NCBI RefSeq assembly: GCF_900009265.2
Contig: NZ_LR735018.1
Span: 566,218-630,217 of the forward strand
DNA: 64,000 bases
Direction of reading: 5' to 3'
From: Planktothrix paucivesiculata PCC 9631
GTDB taxonomy: Bacteria; Cyanobacteriota; Cyanobacteriia; Cyanobacteriales; Microcoleaceae
Positions 46,377-55,820 of this stretch are shown piece after piece (position 1 is the stretch's first letter; each line of letters begins with the position of its first letter). The notes below the pieces were generated by a model. That model made no database searches and was not told where the DNA came from. It saw nothing but the letters and a program-made list of their open reading frames with translations. The translations under genes and the position numbers were made by a program.

Positions 46377-47378
46377 TTATTTCTGAGTATTATTATAGGT
46401 TAAACTGGGGGAATTTACCAAGGTTTTAGTTTGAAAAATTGGGTAAAAATCCGATAATTGTTGCAGATGGGTAAGAGTAATTTCGGGTTTATCTCGATAC
46501 ATGGTCACCTGTCCACTAATATAAACATAGCCCCGTCCTAACCCCGTATATCGTTTATTAATTAAATCAACCAGGGGAGCATATTTATTATCACTGGCTT
46601 CGGGAATCCATAGCTTTAAACTTCGGTCTTTTGTTCCGGTGTGAATAATCGCACTATTCCCAATCCATTTAGTAATTCCCTCCTGTAAATCACAGAAAAT
46701 AGTAATGGATTGTTGCTTCATTGCCGCGCCTAAAATTTTAGGATAATCTAAACGCACGGATAACACCCCATTCGGTTGTCCATAGCGACGAAAATCATCC
46801 ACAATCGCAGCGCGTAACGACCACCAAGGCATTAAAATTCGATAGTTTCTAAAGGCACTACTTTCATTGGTTTGGCGATTCCAAATTATGCGGTTATGGG
46901 CTTGGGCATCGGCTTCAGCCTCCATCATTTCTTGATGATATAATCGAGATAATCCATATTTAATAAAATAGGGACTCCAACCTTCCTTAATTAATTTTAA
47001 ATTATAATTTTCTCCCTGTTTATGTACATAACAAATCAATCGCCCGTGATGATCTCGATATTTTTCTAAACACACTTCTAATGGTTCATTTCCATCAAAT
47101 TCAACATCAATTTTTGTTAAAAAAACATGTTCATTCGTAAAGTATTCTTGCGCCATTTCTGCGGCGGCAATTCCGGCATTAGTTCGGGGTTTAGAATCAT
47201 GGTTGAGTATTTCTTCGGTATCTACACAATCGAGTCTTAAAAATTCCCGTTTATCATTGAGTAAGACTTTAATTGTGTCCCCATCGACAACCCTTGTGAC
47301 TTGTAAGTTCTTAATCCGAGTTCCCACAATATCTGACCTTTTCGTTATAAGTGATACCGTTGATCTTGATCCTTGCAT
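46377..47378 (-). CDS. SNase-like (thermonuclease fold) protein with OB-type C-terminus
   Basis: Residues about 20-165 are a staphylococcal-nuclease-like domain (NLQVTRVVDGDTIKVLL, FLRLDCVDTEE, and LIKEGWSPYFIKYGLSRLYH). Residues 230-325 look like a second OB-like beta domain (SITIFCDLQEGITKWIGNSA, GYVYISGQVTMYRDKPEITL). Tudor-SN-like Arg/Glu catalytic positions of micrococcal nuclease are not all visible, so nuclease activity is uncertain. The start is ATG 47378; a GTG at codon 18 with AAAGG upstream is an alternative. There is no signal peptide, unlike secreted nucleases. It is operonic with the FMN-reductase gene. Confidence 0.8.
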   Translation of the reverse strand: MQGSRSTVSLITKRSDIVGTRIKNLQVTRVVDGDTIKVLLNDKREFLRLDCVDTEEILNHDSKPRTNAGIAAAEMAQEYFTNEHVFLTKIDVEFDGNEPLEVCLEKYRDHHGRLICYVHKQGENYNLKLIKEGWSPYFIKYGLSRLYHQEMMEAEADAQAHNRIIWNRQTNESSAFRNYRILMPWWSLRAAIVDDFRRYGQPNGVLSVRLDYPKILGAAMKQQSITIFCDLQEGITKWIGNSAIIHTGTKDRSLKLWIPEASDNKYAPLVDLINKRYTGLGRGYVYISGQVTMYRDKPEITLTHLQQLSDFYPIFQTKTLVNSPSLTYNNTQK

Positions 47379-47633
47379 TAATCATGGTCGTCATAATACC
47401 ATATAGCAATCTGAATCCCATTGAACATTGGGGATCAGAACCCACGACAATCCCAACAAACAACTCTATTGACGGGGGATGATGAAGCGTAAACAATCTA
47501 TCCTCAAAATCAAGGGTCTTGGATTCTGTCCAATTTCGAGGATGAATCCCCAGGAAAGAATGCCTGAAAACCTTATATATTAAGGGTTTTAGAGAATTGG
47601 GCAAAAAGAATAAAAAAAATTTTGGAAAAACTC

Positions 47634-47664
47634 TTGACAAATCCCGGGTAGGTAATGCTAATAT
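47634..47664 (+). promoter_or_regulatory. Sigma-70-type promoter of tRNA-Gln
   Basis: TTGACA at 47634-47639 and TAATAT at 47659-47664 are 19 bp apart, placing the transcription start about 10 bp before the tRNA. GCTAAT, two bases upstream of TAATAT, is an alternative -10 at 17-bp spacing. Confidence 0.65.
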
Positions 47665-47681
47665 TAATAACTGTGAAGCAA

Positions 47682-47753
47682 TGGGGCGTCGCCAAGTGGT
47701 AAGGCATCGGGTTTTGGTCCCGACATCCAGAGGTTCGAATCCTTTCGCCCCAG
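47682..47753 (+). tRNA. tRNA-Gln (TTG)
   Basis: This 72-nt cloverleaf has acceptor TGGGGCG/CGCCCCA, D-arm GCCAAGTGGTAAGGC, an anticodon stem around TTTTGGT (anticodon TTG) and T-arm AGGTTCGAATCCT. CCA is not encoded. Confidence 0.96.
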
Positions 47754-47772
47754 TTAAAAACATCATATCTGC

Positions 47773-47809
47773 AAAAAAGCCTTCGACAATATCTGTCCAA
47801 GGTTTTTTT
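47773..47809 (+). terminator. Rho-independent terminator of tRNA-Gln
   Basis: AAAAAAGCCTT and AAGGTTTTTTT form the outer stem with one G-U pair. An inner GACA/TGTC stem closes a 5-base loop, and the T7 run ends the structure 56 bp after the tRNA. Confidence 0.75.
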
Positions 47810-47827
47810 GTATCAGTTTATCCCCTG

Positions 47828-47966
47828 AATCAGTCATCAGTCATCAGTCATCAGTCATCAGTCATCAGTTATCAGTTGTTAGTTAGCAGTTTATTACCCA
47901 AAACCCAAAACCCAAAACCCAAAACCCATTACCCATTACCCATTACCTATTCCCTATTCCCTATTA
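47828..47966 (+). repeat. STRR block (TCATCAG, CCCAAAA, CCCATTA, CCCTATT)
   Basis: Four heptamer families follow in series: AGTCATC, ACCCAAA, CCCATTA and CCCTATT. The last units overlap the 3' end of the LRAT-type gene, whose stop codon (complement of CTA at 47954-47956) lies within the GGGAATA-type repeat. Confidence 0.92.
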
Positions 47967-48634
47967 TCTCCTTGATTTTTCAACAGATTTTGAGTCATAG
48001 TGGCTAATTTTTCCAAACTTTCTTCTAATTCGGTTGCTCGTTTTTTAGCATTAAGTTTTCGTTTTAGGGCTGCTCGGGCTAAATCTTCTCGATTTCGTTT
48101 TAAGGCTTCCATTGCTACTTGATGCCAAGAATTCATTTCATTCAGGGCTTGTTTATACTGAGGATGAATGTCATCCCAAGCGACCCGAATTTCCCCTAAT
48201 GCTTGATTTAAAAGTCGGTTAGCATCTTGGGGTTGACTGCCCATAAACGCTTGTTTTAGAGGCTCAGATAAGGTATCAATATTAATATAACGAAGCAGGG
48301 GAATAAAATTCTCAATCTGTTGACTTTTACTCTCCCCAGTCATGCACCAAGTCGCAAAATGTTCACAATTATTAAACAATAGATTATATTGATTTTCTCC
48401 TAAACGACTTTGGGCGCGGTTAATCACCGTATCCGCAATATAACGAATGGGATACTGTCGAACATAAATCTTTTGACCCCTGGAAAAAATATCCATGGAA
48501 GTCCGTTCAATAATTTCGCTGGGTTTGCGATAATGAATGGCTGTACCATCACCACAATCAATACCATGGTGTTCATATAAACCCTCTAGGTTCCAAAATT
48601 CTCGAAAAATATAGATTTGGTCGCCTCTTGCCAT
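47954..48634 (-). CDS. LRAT/NlpC-P60-superfamily protein with coiled-coil tail
   Basis: Residues 1-120 form an LRAT-type domain: GDQIYIFREFWNLEGLYEHH supplies the His, and YNLLFNNCEHFATWCMTGES the Asn-Cys motif. The C-terminal 100 residues are charged helices with a predicted coiled coil. Related proteins are acyltransferases or phospholipases of the permuted papain fold. No membrane span or signal peptide is seen. The last residues and stop codon are inside an STRR block, so the C-terminus has probably been set by repeat insertion. It starts 72 nt after the GGDEF-EAL gene and may share its transcript. Confidence 0.85.
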   Translation of the reverse strand: MARGDQIYIFREFWNLEGLYEHHGIDCGDGTAIHYRKPSEIIERTSMDIFSRGQKIYVRQYPIRYIADTVINRAQSRLGENQYNLLFNNCEHFATWCMTGESKSQQIENFIPLLRYINIDTLSEPLKQAFMGSQPQDANRLLNQALGEIRVAWDDIHPQYKQALNEMNSWHQVAMEALKRNREDLARAALKRKLNAKKRATELEESLEKLATMTQNLLKNQGDNRE

Positions 48635-48706
48635 AGGATGTTTAATGATTACTCCAATTTCTCTTTTATCTTAACTGTTTTGCCGGGAACATTTAGGGCT
48701 GTTATT

Positions 48707-50581
48707 TCAACGCTTTTGGTTGATAAAATTCATCACATCTGGGGGGTTTAGGGGAGGAGAAAATAAATATCCCTGTCCAAAGTCACAGCCCAGTTGCTGA
48801 AAAATTTCAACTTGTTGGGAGGTTTCAATGCCTTCAGCCACGACTGCTAAACCCAAACTATGAGCTAAATTAATAATGGTTTTAGCAATCTCAAAATCCT
48901 TATTTTCAACTTCGATATGCTGGACAAAAGAGCGATCTATTTTCAAGGTATCAACGGGCAGTTTTTGTAAATAACTTAAAGAAGAATATCCCGTACCAAA
49001 ATCATCAATTAACAACCGAATTTTTAGAGCTTTTAACTGTTCTAATAATCCGGTTGCATGGTTTATATTCTCCATTAAACTACTTTCTGTAATTTCTAAT
49101 TTTAGACTAAAAGGAGGAAGTTCTAAAGAATCTAAAACCCGTTTCACTTCTTGAATTAAATTCGGATGTCGTAATTGAATTTCTGAAAGATTAACACTCA
49201 CATAGATCTCAGGAAATTCGGTTTGCCATTCTAATAAATGTTGACAGGCTTGGGATAAAACCCATTGTCCCATGGAGACAATTAAGCCGGCTTTTTCGGC
49301 TAAATTAATTAACTGAACTGGAGACACAAAACCCCGGTCAGGATGATACCAACGCACTAAAGCTTCAAAACCCACCACTTTTTGAGTTTCTAAGGAAACA
49401 ATGGGTTGATAATTTAAACTGAGTTGTTGACGTTCAATTGCCCGTTGTAAATCCGCTTCTAATTGCAGATGTTCAGCCACAATTTTTGCCATACTGGGTT
49501 CATAAAATACCGTTGTTCCCCGTCCTTTTTGTTTGGCATAATACATGGCGGTATCAGCGGCTTGGAGATAATCTTCTGGACGTTGACTCTGGAATTGATT
49601 TAAAACCACACCAATACTGGTCGCGGATGAAATAGTCACCGTATCTAAACGAAAGGGAAAATCTAAAGCCGCATGAATACGTTCAATTTTTTCGGTTAAA
49701 ATATTATAATTGCCAATATCACTAAATAAAATTGCAAATTCATTGGTTCCCACTCGAGCCACAATATCTTTGGGATTTACAAAGGTTTTAAGGCGCTGGG
49801 CAATGGCAATTAATAGTTGTTCGGCTAAATCATGACCAAAGGCATATTTAAGGGGCTTAAATCGATCAATATCTAAGGATAAAACCGCAAATTTTTTGGA
49901 GGAGTAATTAATCGCAATTTGTAAGCGTTCTAATAATAAACTCCGATTGGCTAATCCGGTGAGTAAATCACTAAAGGCATAGTGTTCTAATTCGGCCTTA
50001 GTTTTGAGCCGTTCTGTAACATCTTGAGCGAGAATGACTTCAGCAAATTTACCTTTCCATTCTAAAGTATGACCGGTTATTTCTACGGCGATTAATGTAC
50101 CATCTTTCTTATAATGTCGCCATAGCCCAACTCGGTTAAATCCCATCTCAATTTTAGATAGACTTTCCATAAGTCGTGGAATTTCTTCAGGAGGTCGAAT
50201 TTCTGTAATTTTCATCGATAGAAATTCGGCTTCTGAATAGCCATAATGTTGAATTGCGGCTTGATTAACCGCTAGAAAGTTAAGGGTTTTGACATCATAA
50301 ATCCACATCGGTTGAGGATGGGCACAAAACAAACTTCGATATCTCTGTTCGGACTTTTCTAAATGACGAGTTCCTAACCGGATGAGAAAGTAGAGCAGGG
50401 TGCTTGTGATTGCAACAAAAAGTCCTCCTTTTATACTATGAATCAGATTTAAAAATTGGGAATTAGGCACGAGGAAATACAACAGTTGATCGGATGAAAA
50501 CACCCAAATAATACTGAGAAAGGCGTAAATAGTAGCCAATTGCAGAGCTAGATTTTTGGATAAAATGCGATCGCGTGTCAC
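48707..50581 (-). CDS. PAS-GGDEF-EAL membrane regulator with degenerate GGDEF
   Basis: The 624-residue product has two N-terminal membrane spans (about 12-32 and 45-65) and a PAS domain near 75-185 (MWIYDVKTLNFLAVNQAAIQ). A GGDEF-like domain follows, in which the signature is VGTNEF rather than GGDEF, so cyclase activity is unlikely. An EAL phosphodiesterase domain follows, with FEALVRW, NLSEIQLRHPN, LLIDDFGTGYSSLSYL and VVAEGIET intact. The protein therefore probably degrades cyclic-di-GMP, perhaps with the GGDEF remnant as a GTP-sensing regulator; that is inferred from the family. The GTG start at 50581 has no competing ATG nearby. Confidence 0.93.
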   Translation of the reverse strand: MTRDRILSKNLALQLATIYAFLSIIWVFSSDQLLYFLVPNSQFLNLIHSIKGGLFVAITSTLLYFLIRLGTRHLEKSEQRYRSLFCAHPQPMWIYDVKTLNFLAVNQAAIQHYGYSEAEFLSMKITEIRPPEEIPRLMESLSKIEMGFNRVGLWRHYKKDGTLIAVEITGHTLEWKGKFAEVILAQDVTERLKTKAELEHYAFSDLLTGLANRSLLLERLQIAINYSSKKFAVLSLDIDRFKPLKYAFGHDLAEQLLIAIAQRLKTFVNPKDIVARVGTNEFAILFSDIGNYNILTEKIERIHAALDFPFRLDTVTISSATSIGVVLNQFQSQRPEDYLQAADTAMYYAKQKGRGTTVFYEPSMAKIVAEHLQLEADLQRAIERQQLSLNYQPIVSLETQKVVGFEALVRWYHPDRGFVSPVQLINLAEKAGLIVSMGQWVLSQACQHLLEWQTEFPEIYVSVNLSEIQLRHPNLIQEVKRVLDSLELPPFSLKLEITESSLMENINHATGLLEQLKALKIRLLIDDFGTGYSSLSYLQKLPVDTLKIDRSFVQHIEVENKDFEIAKTIINLAHSLGLAVVAEGIETSQQVEIFQQLGCDFGQGYLFSPPLNPPDVMNFINQKR

Positions 50582-50722
50582 TTTAAAAATACAGTCTGAC
50601 GACTGTTGTGGACTAAGATTTGCATGAATTAAAGTTTAAACTAAAGTGCTACCTATTGGCAGAAAGCCACTAAACGCGCTAAAGTCTTAAGGGTTAGTCT
50701 TGGCTTGCATCTTCAAAAAACT

Positions 50723-53386
50723 ATGAGCGTTCCCCCCAGTGCGTCCTCTGCCCCTTCAGTTCCCGAAAATTCACTTCCGCCCAATGCAGACTATCGCCAG
50801 CTTGATCGGGAAAAGTTATCAGAAATGATGCACCGCTACATTGAAGTCAAAGAACAATATCCCCATGCCTTACTATTATTTCGGGTCGGAGATTTCTTTG
50901 AGTGTTTTTTTCAGGATGCTATTACAATAGCGCAAGAATTGGAATTAGTGCAAACGGCAAAACACGCCGGGAAAGAAATCGGGCGAGTTCCGATGACGGG
51001 TGTTCCCCATCATGCAGTAGAACGCTATGCTACCATGTTATTAGAAAAAGGCTATGCGGTGGCGATTTGTGATCAAGTTGAAGATGCGGAAATTGCGGCT
51101 AGAGAAAAACGCCAAGTTCGTCGAGAAATTACCCGAATTTTAACCCCCGGAACTCTGACGGATGACGGAATGCTTAAAGGGCGTAAAAATAATTATTTGG
51201 CGGCGGTTGTGATTGCTGGAGATCATTGGGGCTTGGCTTATTCTGATATTTCCACGGGGGAATTTTTAACCACCCAATCGCAAAATTTAGAACAACTGAC
51301 CCAAGAGTTAATGCGTCTACAACCGTCGGAAGTGTTGTTTCCGATTAATGCCCCGGATTTAGGGAAAATGCTCCGTCCTGGGGAAAAATCGAGTCAGTTA
51401 CCCGATTGTTTACCGAATTGTTTTTGTTATTCCTTGCGATCGCAATTTCCCTTTAGTTTAACTGAAGCCCGAAACCAAATTTTAGAACAATTTCAACTGC
51501 GTTCTTTAGAAGGTTTAGGCTGTGATCATTTACCCCTCGGAGTGCGTGCCGCCGGAGGATTATTAGATTATTTAGAAGATACTCAACGGAACAATCAAGT
51601 TCCCCTACAACGACTGCGTACCTATACAATCACCGATTATTTAATCCTAGATTATCAAAGTCGCCGCAATTTAGAAATTACCCAAACCGTTCGGGATGGA
51701 ACTTTACATGGTTCTTTATTATGGGCTTTAGATAAAACTAGCACCGCCATGGGCGGTCGGGCGTTGCGTCGTTGGTTATTACAACCTTTATTAGATCTGC
51801 GAGGAATTCGGGCGCGCCATGACACGATTCAAGAGTTAGTAGAAAATCATGAATTAAGGTTTCAATTGCAACAATTACTCCGACAAATTTATGATTTAGA
51901 ACGGTTAACTGGACGGGCAGGAAATGGCACCGCAAATGCTAGGGATTTAGTGGCTTTAGCCGATTCCTTAGCCAAATTACCGGAATTATCGGTTTTAGTC
52001 AGTCAAGGTCATTCTCCTTATTTAAAATCCCTACAAACCGTTCCGCCTATTTTAGAAGAATTAGCCCATAAAATTCAATCCTATTTAGTAGACTCTCCCC
52101 CCCAACACTTGAAAGAAGGAGGAATTATTCGGTCGGGAATGGATGAACAATTAGACTCGCTGCGGGTATTAGCAGAAGCCGATCAACAATGGTTGGCAAA
52201 CTTAGAAGTACAAGAACGGGAACGCACCGGAATTTCTACTTTAAAAGTGGGTTTCAATAAGGCTTTTGGCTATTATATTAGTATAACACGATCTAAATTA
52301 GATCAAGCTCCAAATGATTATATTAGGAAACAAACCTTAACAAATGAAGAACGATTTATTACCCCGGAATTGAAGGAACGAGAAGCCAGAATATTAACCG
52401 CCAAAGACGATTTAAACCAATTGGAATATGAGATTTTTCTGCGATTAAGATTAGAAGTGGGAGAACACTCAGAATTAATTAGAGATGTATCGCGGGCGGT
52501 GGCTGCAATTGATGTTTTATCGGGGTTAGCAGATATAGCAGTCTATCAAGGTTATTGTCGTCCCGAAATGGTGAATAGTCGAGAAGTTAAAATTATTGAA
52601 GGTCGCCATCCCGTAGTCGAAAAATCCTTACCTCCTGGGTTTTTTGTTCCGAATACGGCTCAGTTAGGAAGTCAGGAGGAAGGGTCGGAAACCCCAGGAG
52701 TTAAACCCTATTCTCACCCAGATTTAATTATTTTAACCGGGCCAAATGCCAGTGGAAAAAGTTGTTATCTAAGACAAATTGGCTTAATTCAATTATTAGC
52801 TCAAGTGGGGAGTTTTGTTCCGGCTAAATCGGCTAAATTAGGAATTTGCGATCGCATTTTTACCCGAGTTGGGGCAGTGGATGATTTAGCTACAGGTCAA
52901 TCAACGTTTATGGTAGAAATGAATGAAACCGCTAATATTTTAAATCATGCCACACCTAAATCCTTAGTATTATTAGATGAAATTGGGAGGGGTACGGCTA
53001 CCTTTGACGGGTTATCAATTGCTTGGTCGGTAGCGGAATATTTAGCCACAGAAATCCGGTCTCGGACGATCTTTGCTACCCATTACCATGAATTAAATGA
53101 ACTGGCTTCAATTATTCCCAATGTGGCAAACTATCAAGTTACTGTTAAAGAATTACCCGATAAAATTATATTTTTGCATCAAGTTCAACCCGGAGGAGCC
53201 GATAAATCCTATGGAATTGAAGCCGGACGGTTAGCGGGTTTACCGGATGTGGTAATTCAACGGGCTAAACAAGTAATGCGTCAAATTGAAAAGCATAGTA
53301 AAATAGCCATGGGATTGAGAAAAGGAATTAAGAAACAGGATAAAAAAGATGATTCTGTAGAACAGTTAGATATTTTTGAGGATTAA
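50723..53386 (+). CDS. mutS: DNA mismatch repair protein MutS
   Basis: MutS recognises mismatches and recruits MutL. The mismatch-binding Phe-X-Glu lies in [13 protein letters not shown]. The Walker A motif is [16 protein letters not shown], and [20 protein letters not shown] and [14 protein letters not shown] complete the ATPase. The ATG at 50723 gives 887 residues; an upstream TTG at 50705 is less likely. It ends with the short acidic EQLDIFED. mutL is not in the window. It is divergent from the PAS-GGDEF-EAL gene. Confidence 0.97.
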   Translation: MSVPPSASSAPSVPENSLPPNADYRQLDREKLSEMMHRYIEVKEQYPHALLLFRVGDFFECFFQDAITIAQELELVQTAKHAGKEIGRVPMTGVPHHAVERYATMLLEKGYAVAICDQVEDAEIAAREKRQVRREITRILTPGTLTDDGMLKGRKNNYLAAVVIAGDHWGLAYSDISTGEFLTTQSQNLEQLTQELMRLQPSEVLFPINAPDLGKMLRPGEKSSQLPDCLPNCFCYSLRSQFPFSLTEARNQILEQFQLRSLEGLGCDHLPLGVRAAGGLLDYLEDTQRNNQVPLQRLRTYTITDYLILDYQSRRNLEITQTVRDGTLHGSLLWALDKTSTAMGGRALRRWLLQPLLDLRGIRARHDTIQELVENHELRFQLQQLLRQIYDLERLTGRAGNGTANARDLVALADSLAKLPELSVLVSQGHSPYLKSLQTVPPILEELAHKIQSYLVDSPPQHLKEGGIIRSGMDEQLDSLRVLAEADQQWLANLEVQERERTGISTLKVGFNKAFGYYISITRSKLDQAPNDYIRKQTLTNEERFITPELKEREARILTAKDDLNQLEYEIFLRLRLEVGEHSELIRDVSRAVAAIDVLSGLADIAVYQGYCRPEMVNSREVKIIEGRHPVVEKSLPPGFFVPNTAQLGSQEEGSETPGVKPYSHPDLIILTGPNASGKSCYLRQIGLIQLLAQVGSFVPAKSAKLGICDRIFTRVGAVDDLATGQSTFMVEMNETANILNHATPKSLVLLDEIGRGTATFDGLSIAWSVAEYLATEIRSRTIFATHYHELNELASIIPNVANYQVTVKELPDKIIFLHQVQPGGADKSYGIEAGRLAGLPDVVIQRAKQVMRQIEKHSKIAMGLRKGIKKQDKKDDSVEQLDIFED

Positions 53387-53535
53387 TTTCAAAAATAGTT
53401 TATAATAGGGTTAGGCTGTTAGGTGTTTGAATCTTATTACCCTAACGTTCTCAAGGGTTATCAGAGAAAAAACCGCAAAGCAACAGCCTAGGGGTGCAAC
53501 TTTAATCATGAATTAAATTGAGGCATAGAAACCCC

Positions 53536-53895
53536 ATGAATACAATATCTGGAAATAGAATTTGTAAATTAGCTATTTTAGGATTAGTTCCCATCACCCT
53601 AAGTTTTACGACGCCTGCAAATACAGCAATTCAATCTTATCCTCCTCTTTCTGAAACTAATAATCAATTCCAATTAGCACAGACTCTTATTGGTTATTGT
53701 ATCGTAGCTGACCCCACAAAAACCCCCCTAAATGTTCGACAAAAACCCAATGGAAAAGTGATTGGAACTCTTAAAAATGGAACCATTGTCGCATTAGGAG
53801 AAACCGATGGCAGTGAGGGAGAAAAATGGACAAAAATCATCAAACCCTTACAAGGTTATGTTTGGTCAGATTACTTAAAAGATTGTAAATCTTAG
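53536..53895 (+). CDS. Secreted SH3b-domain protein
   Basis: The product is 119 residues from the ATG at 53536 (an in-frame TTG lies six codons upstream). The N-terminus has a signal-peptide-like hydrophobic stretch (LAILGLVPITLSFTTPANTA). An SH3b domain follows at about 55-115 (TPLNVRQKPNGKVIGTLKNG, YVWSDYL), with Cys in GYCIVADPT and near the end. SH3b domains often bind peptidoglycan; no catalytic domain is attached. Confidence 0.82.
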   Translation: MNTISGNRICKLAILGLVPITLSFTTPANTAIQSYPPLSETNNQFQLAQTLIGYCIVADPTKTPLNVRQKPNGKVIGTLKNGTIVALGETDGSEGEKWTKIIKPLQGYVWSDYLKDCKS

Positions 53896-53969
53896 TCAGA
53901 AATATAGCCGTATATCCTAGCGAGTGAGGACACTCCCACCACAAGGGTTACAATATTTTGGAATAGGAA

Positions 53970-54006
53970 ATTTACCCATTCGTAATTCGTAATTCGTAGT
54001 TACCCA
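53970..54006 (+). repeat. STRR TTCGTAA block
   Basis: Three TTCGTAA heptamers and flanking TTACCCA units lie just downstream of the 3' end of the membrane-protein gene at 54022. Confidence 0.85.
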
Positions 54007-54021
54007 TTCTTTAAAACAATC

Positions 54022-54723
54022 TTAATTTAATTTCCTGACCTCTTGATGCACGCTCATCCCAATTTCTAGGGCTTCATTTAATAACCTTCCGTATTCAGTA
54101 GCTTGGTTGGTAACATCTAAAGCCATTAATGCGGAGAGGTTATTTTCTAAATTAACAAATAATTCATAACGACGACCCATAAAATCTTGATGTTCTCTTA
54201 ATATTCGTTCAGTTTTTAATCCATTAATTAAACTATCATGGGTAATTTGTAAGGCTTTCATCACATCTTTTCTATTAATAATATCGGCTTGTAAGTTCCC
54301 CACCGCAACTAATTGATCTAAAATTTCAACCGCTTTCATCACATCATTATATTTATTAACTTCTTCTAGTAAACTGGCTAACCGAGTTAAGGATTTTGCT
54401 TTTTTGATCATGTATCCATTCCAACTGATTATTGATATCAAAGAAATTGTTAAAGTAATTCCTAACACTTGAATAAATAAATCAAAGTCTTGAGTAAAAT
54501 AGGCGGTTTTGCGAGAAATGACTAAAGCCAAGGGCAGAGAAAAGACAAAAGTTAAACCTAAGATTAAAATTTGATTCAAAAATAGAGATAAAAATTTATT
54601 AGGATCTCGCCAATTTTTCAGCCGATATAAATTTCCGGTTAATACATCACCCGGCGAAATTCCCGATAATTCCTCTAATTCTGATTCCGTAATTTTAAAG
54701 GGTTCTAAATCCTGCTGACTCAT
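54022..54723 (-). CDS. Two-span membrane protein with helical C-terminus, unknown
   Basis: The product is 233 residues when started at the ATG whose complement is at 54721-54723; upstream in-frame codons to 54819 have no coding character. Two membrane spans lie at about 57-78 (ILILGLTFVFSLPLALVIS) and 92-112 (IQVLGITLTISLISIISW). A 120-residue helical domain follows (VEILDQLVAVGNLQADI and later EHQDFMGRRYELFVNLENN). I do not recognise the family. It begins 70 nt after the end of the 54794-55474 gene on the same strand, suggesting a two-gene unit. Confidence 0.75.
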   Translation of the reverse strand: MSQQDLEPFKITESELEELSGISPGDVLTGNLYRLKNWRDPNKFLSLFLNQILILGLTFVFSLPLALVISRKTAYFTQDFDLFIQVLGITLTISLISIISWNGYMIKKAKSLTRLASLLEEVNKYNDVMKAVEILDQLVAVGNLQADIINRKDVMKALQITHDSLINGLKTERILREHQDFMGRRYELFVNLENNLSALMALDVTNQATEYGRLLNEALEIGMSVHQEVRKLN

Positions 54724-54793
54724 GATTTTTGATATTATATAAAAACTTGATTTTTGATGTAGAGATATTGATGGAATATCCCTACATAATATC

Positions 54794-55474
54794 TTAATTG
54801 AATCCCAATAAAGAGCCAATGGAATTCAATAAACTAACATAAAAATTACTTTCGCGTTCTCTCAACAGTTGAAAGGGTATTCCAGGGGAACCAAAAAAAG
54901 GTCGTAATGTCCAACCCAGTTGAGTTCCGACAAAGGCATAGAGGGCTAACCAAAATCGTAAAATATTCAGTCTCAGTTCTTTTCCTTCCGTATCTTCCAG
55001 GGAAAAATATTGCATTCCTTCATAGAAAAATTTGACCCCCAATCCTCCAGTAATTGCCATAATGATTACATTTAATAACAGAAAAAATTCATAATCATTG
55101 GTACTCAATAGAAAAAATAAAGCCACCGGAGCAAACCCGAACATCAACACACTAATCAATGCCATTGCCGTCATTAACAGCGTTAAATATTGCTGAAATG
55201 TTCGTTTTGACCCAAACATAACATTAAAAAAGTATAGGGTTGGGAAACAAATAATTAACGTCAATAAATATAATGCAGGTAACTTCACCGCCGAGACTAA
55301 CGCCTGTAAAGGACTACTTGATGAGCCAATAATTGCCCCATAAATACCAAAAAATACCGTGCTTGAAACCAATAATCCGATCAGTTTAGATTTAAGTTTG
55401 ACTCCTTTTTTGATCTCTTCTAAAAATTGTTGTCTTTCTCGTAATAAATTCATGACAACATTAAAGTGATTCAT
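54794..55474 (-). CDS. Polytopic membrane protein (possible cyanobacterial 'WH2'-annotated family)
   Basis: The 226-residue protein opens with a charged helix (VVMNLLRERQQFLEEIKKG) and has about five membrane spans, including LALYAFVGTQLGWTL and VFFGIYGAIIG. The segment LYLLTLIICFPTLYFFNVMF followed by GSKRTFQQYL resembles cyanobacterial proteins sometimes labelled 'actin-binding WH2 domain-containing'; this is from memory and the label itself may be unhelpful. A very good GGGAGG lies 6-9 nt before the ATG. It is the first gene of the pair. Confidence 0.75.
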   Translation of the reverse strand: MNHFNVVMNLLRERQQFLEEIKKGVKLKSKLIGLLVSSTVFFGIYGAIIGSSSSPLQALVSAVKLPALYLLTLIICFPTLYFFNVMFGSKRTFQQYLTLLMTAMALISVLMFGFAPVALFFLLSTNDYEFFLLLNVIIMAITGGLGVKFFYEGMQYFSLEDTEGKELRLNILRFWLALYAFVGTQLGWTLRPFFGSPGIPFQLLRERESNFYVSLLNSIGSLLGFN

Positions 55475-55820
55475 TCTGTCCTCCCTATTTAGACAATTAA
55501 AACAATGCCAGTTATTGATAAACTGACTTAGAAACGTTATTGTGAGCCTATTATATTCGGTCTAAAATTAAACTGCCAAGGGGAAAAATATATTTTTATT
55601 TTCAGAAATAAACAGATGATCCTGTGTAGTTCAATTGTTAATTTCAATCTCCTTAAAAATAAATTCATAAACAGATAATTTGTAGTTAAGATGAATGCTT
55701 AATACTAACAAAACAATATCAGCTTGATATTGAGTCAATTTTTATGATAATTAGTTGACATAATTAATGAGTAAGTTTATAATGAATACATAAATGTCAC
55801 AAAAAAATCAATAAAAGCAA
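55475..55820. other. AT-rich gap upstream of the TnpB remnant
   Basis: This gap of about 346 bp lies between the membrane-protein gene and the TnpB remnant. It is AT-rich, with no supported gene. The IS left end should lie near 55760-55820, where ATGTCACAAAAAAATC precedes the remnant, but I cannot delimit it. Confidence 0.5.

Noticed and set aside
47311-47766. A 151-residue - strand frame
   Set aside because: It crosses the tRNA-Gln gene antisense and has no protein family features.
47828-47966. Regular heptamer repeats as CRISPR or origin iterons
   Set aside because: Seven-base tandem units without spacers, of the STRR type found in many gaps in this window; no DnaA-box cluster or replication gene is nearby.
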